A stretch of DNA of 11,728 bases from JBOGWA01 sp050693155. Its GTDB lineage: Bacteria > Actinomycetota > UBA4738 > CALAEC01. The position numbers and the translations under genes were made by a program. The stretch's first letter is position 1. Each line of letters begins with the position of its first letter. Shown here one piece after another: positions 6,547 to 11,728 of the stretch. The notes below the pieces were generated by a model, which made no database searches, was not told the origin of the DNA, and worked only from the letters and a program-made list of their open reading frames with translations. The stretch lies in assembly GCA_050693155.1 (NCBI GenBank), contig JBOGWA010000114.1, positions 1 to 11,728 of the forward strand. Reading direction: 5' to 3'.

Positions 6547-7487
6547 GCCCTGGGATGACTGGAGCGGTAGGCCTCGAAGAGGCGCCGACGGGAGACATGC
6601 GTGTACCGCTGGGTGTTCGCGAGGCTCGCGTGCCCTAGGAGCTCCTGCACTGCCCGGATGTCGGCGCCCCCCTCCATCAGATGTGTGGCAAACGAGTGTC
6701 GCAGCGTATGCGGGCTGACGTGGCGCCCCGACAGCCGTGCCCGAACATATTTTTCCACCATCGCCCGCACATCGCGGGGACCAATTCGGCGGCGTCGGCG
6801 ATTGAAGAACAGCGGGCCGGCCTCATCATCGGCCTGTGGGGCGATTGCGTTTCGACCGGAGCGAAAGTAAGCGGAAAGAGCGTCGGCCGACGGCCGGCTG
6901 AGCGGGAGGTCGCGTTCTACTCCACCTTTTCCTCGAACGCGAACGCGGCCCCGCCCGAGGTCGATGTCGTCCACGTCGAGACCCGCGAGCTCGCCCACGC
7001 GGAGCCCCGACCCGTAGAGGAGCTCGAGGATCGCGCGGTCGCGAACGGCATAGGGGTCCAAGCCCGCGGGAGCCTCGACCAAATCCGCCGCCTCGCGCGG
7101 CTTGAGCACGGTCGGAAGCTTCATCGCGACCTTGGGCGCCGAGAGCAACACCGCCGGATTCGCGCCCAGGGTTCCCCGTCGAACCAGATACCGATAGAAG
7201 GACCGAGCCGAGGCCGCCCGCCTCGCGATCGTGGAGCGCGCGTAGTTCCTGGTCCCGAGCTGCGCGAGCCAGCGTCGGAGGACCGGATAGCTCGCCTCCT
7301 CGAACCCCGCGCGTCGCCGCCCAAGAAACGTCGCGAGCGAACGCAGATCGCGTCGGTACGCCTGGACCGTGAGGGGTGATACTCGCCGCTCGAGCTCCAA
7401 GTGGCGGCAGAATGCCTCGATCAGGGAGGCGTCCCGCGCGCGGAGCTCGTGCCGGTCGGCGGCCATGGCTTCTGTCACATCAGTCAC
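6543..7487 (-). CDS. xerC: Tyrosine recombinase, XerC/XerD type
   Basis: The 314-residue protein has an N-terminal SAM-like core-binding domain (about 21-110, with LERRVSPLTVQAYRRDLRSL). A C-terminal catalytic domain follows with a complete set of residues: Arg163 (SGLRVGEL), Lys187 (RGKGGVERDLPL), His260 and Arg263 (HTLRHSFATHLM), His286 (LGHASLANTQRY) and the nucleophile Tyr295. Xer recombinases resolve chromosome dimers at dif sites by strand exchange with Tyr-DNA intermediates. Placement between dprA and whiG is the usual actinobacterial location of a xerC-like gene, so a housekeeping rather than phage role is likely; XerC versus XerD cannot be settled from one gene. The start is uncertain: GTG 7487, GTG 7478 and ATG 7466 are in frame and none has a strong ribosome binding site. 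The stop overlaps the sigma factor start. Confidence 0.92.
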   Translation of the reverse strand: MTDVTEAMAADRHELRARDASLIEAFCRHLELERRVSPLTVQAYRRDLRSLATFLGRRRAGFEEASYPVLRRWLAQLGTRNYARSTIARRAASARSFYRYLVRRGTLGANPAVLLSAPKVAMKLPTVLKPREAADLVEAPAGLDPYAVRDRAILELLYGSGLRVGELAGLDVDDIDLGRGRVRVRGKGGVERDLPLSRPSADALSAYFRSGRNAIAPQADDEAGPLFFNRRRRRIGPRDVRAMVEKYVRARLSGRHVSPHTLRHSFATHLMEGGADIRAVQELLGHASLANTQRYTHVSRRRLFEAYRSSHPRA

Positions 7488-7587
7488 TCTTGTAACACAC
7501 GGGAGTAGGAAGTCGGCGGAGGCACGGCGCGCGCGGGCGAAGGGGCCAACACCGCTGACCGAGGGCCCTGCGGTTACGGAGGTGAGA

Positions 7588-8508
7588 TTAGGAGGAGAGA
7601 GCGACGCGCTCGTACCGACCGCCGACTCCTCGCACGAGTCCTCTCAGCTCGAGCGAAGCAAGCGACGCAAGAACGGGGCCGACGGAGACGCCGAGATCCC
7701 GCGCCACCGCCTCGGCCGTCACCGGTTCTCCGAGCACGCGTTCGAAGACCCGACGATCGTCATCTGAGAGATCGCCCTCCGAGGAATCGTTGTGCCCAGC
7801 CAGTACCGGAGGAATCGCGCGCATCCCGAGAGCCGAGAGGACGTCATCCGAGCCGCGTGCGAGCGTGGCGCCCTCTCTGATAAGAGCGTTTGGAACAGCG
7901 GAGAGGGGGCTCGTCACCGGTCCGGGAACCGCGAAGACTTCGCGGCCGAGGTCGAGTGCGAACTCCGCAGTGATCATCGAGCCGCTCCCCTCGGCGCCTT
8001 CCACGATGACGACCGCCCGAGCGAGCGCGGCCACGATCCGGTTTCGCGCCGGGAACCGGAAGGGCTCCGGCTGCGTGCCGGGCCGGTACTCGGTGACGAG
8101 GCTGCCCGTCGCCGCAATTTCCTCGATCAGGCCGCGGTTCCGGTGGGGATATGGAACATCGATGCCGCTGCCGAGCACGGCGACGGTGACCCCACGCGCA
8201 GCGAGGGCGCCGCGGTGTGCGGCAGCATCCACGCCCCAGGCGGCGCCGCTCACGACGGTGACACCGGCCGAGGCAAGTCCTCTCCCGATCCCCTCGGCAG
8301 CCTCCTCTCCATAGGCGGAACAACGGCGCGCGCCCACCACCGCGACCGATGGCCCGAGGTGATCGAGGCGCTTCCCGCGGACGAACAGCTGGGCAGGAGG
8401 GTCTGTCAGATCGAGCACCGACCTCGGATACTCACGATCGACACCCGTCACGATCCTCGATCCCTCGGGCAGGACGACGTTGTCGAGAGAAGCGGTGTCA
8501 GGCGACAC
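7588..8508 (-). CDS. dprA: DNA-processing protein DprA
   Basis: The 306-residue protein contains the DprA Rossmann-like fold: VAVVGARRCSAYG (55-67), SGAAWGVDAAAHRGAL (87-102), VLGSGIDVPYPHRN (111-124), FPARNRIVAALARAVVIVEG (152-171) and SGSMITAEFALDLGREVFAVPG (175-196). A C-terminal winged-helix-like domain spans about 245-303. The usual N-terminal helical domain of longer DprA proteins is largely missing. DprA loads RecA on incoming single-stranded DNA during transformation. The GTG at 8506-8508 has GGAGG six bases upstream, inside the end of comM; the two genes overlap by 11 bases. About 100 bases with no strong promoter separate dprA from the recombinase gene. Confidence 0.95.
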   Translation of the reverse strand: MSPDTASLDNVVLPEGSRIVTGVDREYPRSVLDLTDPPAQLFVRGKRLDHLGPSVAVVGARRCSAYGEEAAEGIGRGLASAGVTVVSGAAWGVDAAAHRGALAARGVTVAVLGSGIDVPYPHRNRGLIEEIAATGSLVTEYRPGTQPEPFRFPARNRIVAALARAVVIVEGAEGSGSMITAEFALDLGREVFAVPGPVTSPLSAVPNALIREGATLARGSDDVLSALGMRAIPPVLAGHNDSSEGDLSDDDRRVFERVLGEPVTAEAVARDLGVSVGPVLASLASLELRGLVRGVGGRYERVALSS

Positions 8509-10042
8509 CGAGGTCCTCCGCGGGGCGAGCGCGCTCGCGGAACGTCAGCGCTTCGAGCAGGTGGACGGCGTCCACATTCTCCTGCCCGGCGAGGTCTGCG
8601 ATCGTTCGGGCGACCTTGAGCACTCGGTCGAACCCCCTTCCCGTGAGCGCGTAGCGATCGACCGCGTGCGCGAGTGCTGCCTCCGCCGCCGCAGTAAGCG
8701 CCGCTTCCCGGCGGGCCACCGAGCCCGGCATGTGTGCGTTGCAGCGGATCGCCGTTCCCCGAAAACGGCGACGTTGGCGAGCGCGTGCGTGCTCCACGCG
8801 GTCTCGGATGCGTTCCGAGGACTCGGCGGACTCTGACCCGAGAAGCTCGGCCTTCGAGAGCCTGGGCACTCGAAGGCGGATGTCGATCCGATCGAGCAGC
8901 GGCCCCGAGAGCCGCTGGCGGTAGAGCTCGACCCGGTTCGGGAGACACGAGCACCGACGCCGCGTGTCGCCGTCGTAGCCACACGGGCACGGATTTGCCG
9001 CCGCGACGAGCGTACATCTGCACGGGTACTCGACGGCGCCCGCCTGGCGAACGACGATCACACGCCCATCCTCAAGCGGCTGGCGCAGCCCCTCGAGCGC
9101 GTCGCGCTTGAACTCCGTGACCTCGTCCAGGAAGAGCACGCCGTGATGCGCGAGCGACACCTCCCCGGGCCGGATCGGGCCCCTGCTGCCTCCGCCGCCG
9201 AGCAGTCCCGCGGACGAGACCGTGTGATGCGGAGCCCGGAAAGGCCTCGTTTGAACGAGCCCCTCTCCCGCCGACAAAACACCGGCCACCGAATGCAACC
9301 GGGTGACCTCGAGGGCCTCGTCTCGGGAGAGCTCCGGCAGGATGGTCGGCAACCGCCGCGCCAGCATCGTCTTCCCCGCGCCAGGAGGTCCCGCGAGCAA
9401 GACGTTGTGCCCTCCAGCCGCCGCGATCTCGAGCGCGCGCCTCGCCTCCGCCTGACCGCGCACCTCCGCGAAATCGATCGAGGCGCTCCGCGGGGGAGGG
9501 CGCGGCGAGGGGGAAAGAACGTCGGGCCGCCAGGTACCCTTGAAGAACTCCACGACCTTCGCGAGTGACGGGGCCCCGATGACCTCGACATCATCCACGA
9601 GCGCGGCCTCCGCAGCATTCGATTCGGGAACGACCACGCCCGCGAGACGGGACTTCGCCGCGGCCATCGAGGCCGCGAGCACGGCCGGCGTGGGAAGGAG
9701 CGCCCCCCGGAGCGAGAGCTCGCCGGCGAGCGCATACCTCTCGAGCGCCTCGGCCGGCACTTGCGCCGTCGCCGCGAGGACGGATACCGCGATCGGGAGG
9801 TCGAACCCCGGCCCGTCCTTCCGCAGATCGGCCGGACTCAGGTTTACGATCACACGCCGGAGCGGCCATTCGAGCCCCGAGCTCTCGACGGCCGGACGAA
9901 CCCGTTCCCTCGCGTCCTGGACGGCGACTCCCGGCAGGCCCGTCAGGTGGAGCGAGGGAAGACCTCGCCCGACGTGCGCTTCAACGGTGACGACGTGGCC
10001 GGTGACTCCAACCACCGCGACCGCGTTTGTCCGCGCGTACAC
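8498..10042 (-). CDS. comM: YifB/ComM-family Mg-chelatase-like AAA+ ATPase
   Basis: This 514-residue protein begins with the Lon-protease-like/ChlI fold (GLPSLHLTGLPGVAVQDARERV, 27-48; VNLSPADLRKDGPGFDLPIA, 66-85). It then carries an AAA+ module: Walker A GPPGAGKT (218-225), Walker B VLFLDE (302-307), a Cys-rich insert (Cys341, Cys343, Cys352, Cys354, Cys364, Cys366) that may bind metal, and SGPLLDRIDI (379-388) with a likely arginine finger. ComM is a hexameric helicase that promotes branch migration when transformed DNA is integrated; other YifB proteins are less studied. The GTG at 10040-10042 is the first usable start and has only a weak ribosome binding site. dprA follows with an 11-base overlap, consistent with joint expression for DNA uptake or recombination. 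Confidence 0.95.
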   Translation of the reverse strand: MYARTNAVAVVGVTGHVVTVEAHVGRGLPSLHLTGLPGVAVQDARERVRPAVESSGLEWPLRRVIVNLSPADLRKDGPGFDLPIAVSVLAATAQVPAEALERYALAGELSLRGALLPTPAVLAASMAAAKSRLAGVVVPESNAAEAALVDDVEVIGAPSLAKVVEFFKGTWRPDVLSPSPRPPPRSASIDFAEVRGQAEARRALEIAAAGGHNVLLAGPPGAGKTMLARRLPTILPELSRDEALEVTRLHSVAGVLSAGEGLVQTRPFRAPHHTVSSAGLLGGGGSRGPIRPGEVSLAHHGVLFLDEVTEFKRDALEGLRQPLEDGRVIVVRQAGAVEYPCRCTLVAAANPCPCGYDGDTRRRCSCLPNRVELYRQRLSGPLLDRIDIRLRVPRLSKAELLGSESAESSERIRDRVEHARARQRRRFRGTAIRCNAHMPGSVARREAALTAAAEAALAHAVDRYALTGRGFDRVLKVARTIADLAGQENVDAVHLLEALTFRERARPAEDLGVA

Positions 10043-10067
10043 AACCCGCGGACCCTACCGGCCGGCA

Positions 10068-10095
10068 CTGACACGAAGGTTGCCTCGCCTATCCT
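10068..10095 (+). promoter_or_regulatory. Candidate promoter for the sulfotransferase gene
   Basis: CTGACA (10068-10073, five of six to the -35 consensus) and TATCCT (10090-10095, four of six to the -10) are separated by 16 bases. They sit in the 98-base divergent gap and would start a transcript about 40 bases before the ATG at 10141. No other plus-strand gene is near, so this gene needs its own promoter. The call is by eye only. Confidence 0.35.
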
Positions 10096-10140
10096 GTCGA
10101 CGATGCTCGGAGCTCCGTTCGCTCCCGGAATGACGTCGGC

Positions 10141-10974
10141 ATGATCGGCAAGATCAGGTCGCTGCCTTTGAACCGGTGGACGCTCCAACGCTTCGGGCTC
10201 TCACCGTCGAAGCTCTTGGCCAGGGTTGCGAACAGCGGCGCGCCCCGAGTCTTTTGCGTCTCGATCCCCAAAGCCGGGACGCATCTTCTCGAGCGAGCCC
10301 TCTGTCTGCATCCGAAGCTCTACCGCAAGCTCCTCCCGACGATCACTCCAAAGAACGTCACGCGGTGGGGCGGCCTGGAAGGGCTGCTGGCGAGGGTTCG
10401 ACGCGGCCAGGTCCTCGTGTCTCACCTCCGGTTCGAACCGGAATACGTGGACCTCCTCGGGAGGCACGACACCCATGGCATCTTCTTGGTCCGCGATCCC
10501 CGAGACATCGCGGTGTCCCTCGTGGACTACATCTCGAAGCGAGTAGACCATCGCGTCCACGATCTGTTCGCCCGACGGGAGGGATCGAAAGACAAGCTCA
10601 GGCTTGCGATTGCCGGGGACCCGGAGCGGGAGTTCCCATCGATGGGACGGCGACTTGACGACTTCGCAGGCTGGCTCACGAGCGGCTGTCTCGTCGTGCG
10701 ATTCGAAGACCTCGTTGGCCCGGAGGGGGGCGGAGATGCAGATCGCCAGCAGCTGGCGGTCGAATCCATCTACCGGTATCTGGGGATGGGCACCGACGAA
10801 AGGATGATCCGATCGATCGTCGATCGCCTGTTCTCCCGGGACAGTCCCACGTTTCACGCAGGCGCGATCGGACGCTGGCGCGAACTCTTCGACAAGGAAA
10901 CAGGAGCACTCTTCAACGACGTCATCGGGAGCCGCGCCGATCCGTACGGCTACGAGCTCTCGGCCGAGCCCTAG
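10141..10974 (+). CDS. P-loop sulfotransferase
   Basis: The 277-residue product shows the PAPS-dependent sulfotransferase layout. The 5'-phosphosulfate loop is IPKAGTHLLE (42-51, a variant of PKSGTTW), and a candidate catalytic His95 lies in VSHLRF. The 3'-phosphate site is FLVRDPRDIAVSL (115-127, Arg118 and Ser126), followed by VVRFEDLVG (185-193). The C-terminal FHAGAIGRWRELF (238-250) resembles the usual F-x-x-G-x-x-G-x-W segment. No signal peptide or clear membrane helix is present, so it is probably cytosolic; the acceptor (sugar, lipid or small molecule) cannot be told. It is the only gene on the plus strand and separates yraN from comM, which are commonly close together. It ends 21 bases from the yraN stop (convergent). 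The ATG at 10141 has no strong ribosome binding site. A transferred or lineage-specific insertion is plausible. Confidence 0.88.
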   Translation: MIGKIRSLPLNRWTLQRFGLSPSKLLARVANSGAPRVFCVSIPKAGTHLLERALCLHPKLYRKLLPTITPKNVTRWGGLEGLLARVRRGQVLVSHLRFEPEYVDLLGRHDTHGIFLVRDPRDIAVSLVDYISKRVDHRVHDLFARREGSKDKLRLAIAGDPEREFPSMGRRLDDFAGWLTSGCLVVRFEDLVGPEGGGDADRQQLAVESIYRYLGMGTDERMIRSIVDRLFSRDSPTFHAGAIGRWRELFDKETGALFNDVIGSRADPYGYELSAEP

Positions 10975-10997
10975 ACGTCCCCGAGCCCCGAGAGCTC
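10954..10997. terminator. Inverted repeat at convergent gene ends, possible bidirectional terminator
   Basis: A perfect ten-base inverted repeat, GAGCTCTCGG (10954-10963) and CCGAGAGCTC (10988-10997), spans the end of the sulfotransferase gene and the stop of yraN with a 24-base loop. The left arm extends into a ten-base palindrome, CTCGGCCGAG (10959-10968). No T-run follows on either strand, so it lacks the usual intrinsic-terminator tail, but U-less hairpin termination is often proposed for GC-rich actinobacteria. Its place between converging genes supports a terminator role. Confidence 0.4.
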
Positions 10998-11358
10998 AGA
11001 ACGCGTCTTCAAAAAAGTACACCTGCTGTTGACCCCTCCGGCTCACCGTCACGCTCGCTACGTCGAAGCGGAACCGCTGCTCCGCCCGGGTCGGATTGGC
11101 GGCGAGAAACGCCTCCGCCAGTCTTCGAAGGCGCGCCTGCTTCTGCCACGTCACGGCCTCGTACGGACCGCCGAGGTCGGCGCCGGTTCGAGTCTTCACC
11201 TCGCAGAAGACGAGGAGTCCCCTCTTTGCAAGAACCAGATCGAGCTCGCCCAGCGGACACCGCCAGTTCTTCGAGACGAGCCGGTAGCCCCTCCGTCGAT
11301 ACTCGGCGAGGGCGGCCCGCTCGCCCCTGGGACCGAGATCCGATCTCGCGCCCTGCAT
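10996..11358 (-). CDS. yraN: YraN family (UPF0102) nuclease-fold protein
   Basis: The 120-residue product matches the UPF0102 family in length and pattern: GPRGERAALAEYRRRGYRLV (9-28), NWRCPLGELDLV (31-42), LVFCEVKTR (49-57), and EAVTWQKQARLRRLA (67-81). These give the Glu13, Asp40, Glu53 and Lys55 arrangement of a PD-(D/E)xK-like nuclease fold resembling Holliday junction resolvases. Activity of the family is not firmly established. The gene normally lies just ahead of comM and dprA; here the sulfotransferase intervenes. The ATG at 11356-11358 lacks a strong ribosome binding site. The gene starts 53 bases after the stop of the partial upstream gene, and a separate promoter is not obvious. 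Confidence 0.92.
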   Translation of the reverse strand: MQGARSDLGPRGERAALAEYRRRGYRLVSKNWRCPLGELDLVLAKRGLLVFCEVKTRTGADLGGPYEAVTWQKQARLRRLAEAFLAANPTRAEQRFRFDVASVTVSRRGQQQVYFFEDAF

Positions 11359-11411
11359 GCGGACATGCTCTCAGTTTGGTCTGACACTTCCGGCGGGCGA
11401 GCCCTGGTTAC

Positions 11412-11728
11412 CTAGAGGACCGCCTCGAGGAAGACTTCGTCGATCAGGTAGCGGCTCCCGCCCTTGCCCGGCGTCCGGACAGAGACACGGACGAACTTCG
11501 TCCCAGCTGGAGCCACGATCGCGGTCGTCATGAACGCTGCGAAACTGCTCGAGTTCGGCGCCAACGCGTCGACCCTCGCGAGCTGTGAATGGTTTCCGTC
11601 GAGGAGCTCGAGCACGAGCTTCGGCGGGTTCCCGCTCTGCTGCTGGGCCATCGCGCTCGCTTCGTACGTCACGCCGGGAGCCGCCGAGAGAAGTTGCGTG
11701 GCAGCAACGAAACCCTTCCCGGGATCGA
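11412..11728 (-). CDS. C-terminal part of a protein with a carbohydrate-binding-like beta-sandwich domain (runs off the right edge)
   Basis: The frame is open from the window edge to the TAG at 11412-11414, giving 104 residues. It begins DPGKGFVAATQLLSAAPG, has VTYEASAMAQ, KLVLELLDGN and a final IVAPAGTKFVRVSVR ... YLIDEVFLE. This alternation (PG-x-x-Y-x-x-S-A, L-x-L-x-x-x-D, APAG-x-x-x-x-R-V, x-DEV-x-L-E) resembles the galactose-binding-fold or carbohydrate-binding modules found at the ends of secreted enzymes and surface proteins. The sequence ends right after the last strand, so this is the C-terminal domain of a longer protein whose main part and function lie outside. A GTG at 11670-11672 could be taken as a start, but it would cut off the first strand, so I treat the gene as partial. 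Confidence 0.65.
   Translation of the reverse strand, partial: DPGKGFVAATQLLSAAPGVTYEASAMAQQQSGNPPKLVLELLDGNHSQLARVDALAPNSSSFAAFMTTAIVAPAGTKFVRVSVRTPGKGGSRYLIDEVFLEAVL

Noticed and set aside
6543..7487. Tyrosine recombinase as a phage or island integrase
   Set aside because: Its place between dprA and the sigma factor, the XerC/D-like length and the lack of a tRNA, att repeats or phage genes favour a housekeeping Xer protein.
7792..8619. Plus-strand open frame opposite dprA
   Set aside because: It mirrors the dprA coding frame; DprA motifs on the minus strand are clear and this frame has none.
11395..11404. GGGC-GA-GCCC repeat between the partial gene and yraN
   Set aside because: Four-base arms with a two-base centre are trivial in DNA of this composition.
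1..11728. tRNA or rRNA genes, CRISPR arrays, insertion sequences, toxin-antitoxin or defence genes
   Set aside because: I looked on both strands and saw no repeats, terminal inverted repeats, cloverleaf structure or signature proteins that would support any of these.

Overview
The window is GC-rich bacterial chromosome and reads as Actinomycetota. The gene order, with near-continuous minus-strand transcription, is yraN, comM (YifB-type), dprA, a XerC/D-type recombinase, a WhiG/FliA-type sigma factor, a secreted M23 peptidase, then rpsB, tsf, pyrH and frr. That order matches the arrangement known around whiG and rpsB in Streptomyces and its relatives. Base composition, frequent GTG starts and a short EF-Ts also fit. 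I cannot place it more precisely; a deep-branching actinobacterial lineage is an inference.

Layout, left to right in window coordinates (minus-strand transcription runs right to left). Positions 1-2490 hold the translation and nucleotide block frr (partial), pyrH, tsf and rpsB, preceded by a roughly 130-base leader and promoter region. Positions 2622-5077 hold two less familiar, translationally coupled genes: a multi-pass membrane protein with a long basic N-terminal tail, and an exported seven-repeat PQQ-type beta-propeller anchored by a C-terminal helix. Positions 5101-8508 hold the M23 peptidase, the sigma factor, the tyrosine recombinase and DprA. Positions 8498-10042 hold the ComM AAA+ ATPase. 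Positions 10141-10974 carry the only plus-strand gene, a P-loop sulfotransferase inserted between comM and yraN. Positions 10996-11358 are YraN. The right edge holds the C-terminal end of a protein with a carbohydrate-binding-like beta-sandwich domain.

Most minus-strand genes overlap or lie within a few bases of each other (GTGA or ATGA junctions at 114-117, 3695-3698 and 6543-6546; an 11-base overlap at 8498-8508), so translational coupling is likely. Functionally they fall into DNA uptake and recombination (ComM, DprA, YraN, XerC-like), alternative transcription and cell-envelope work (sigma factor, M23, propeller and membrane protein), and ribosome function (S2, EF-Ts, RRF) with UMP kinase.

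I saw no tRNA or rRNA gene, CRISPR array, insertion sequence or recognisable defence system, and no gap longer than 300 bases without a gene. The least explained parts are the propeller and membrane-protein pair, the lone sulfotransferase, and an inverted repeat at the convergent gene ends near 10.97 kb. I do not claim a new system.
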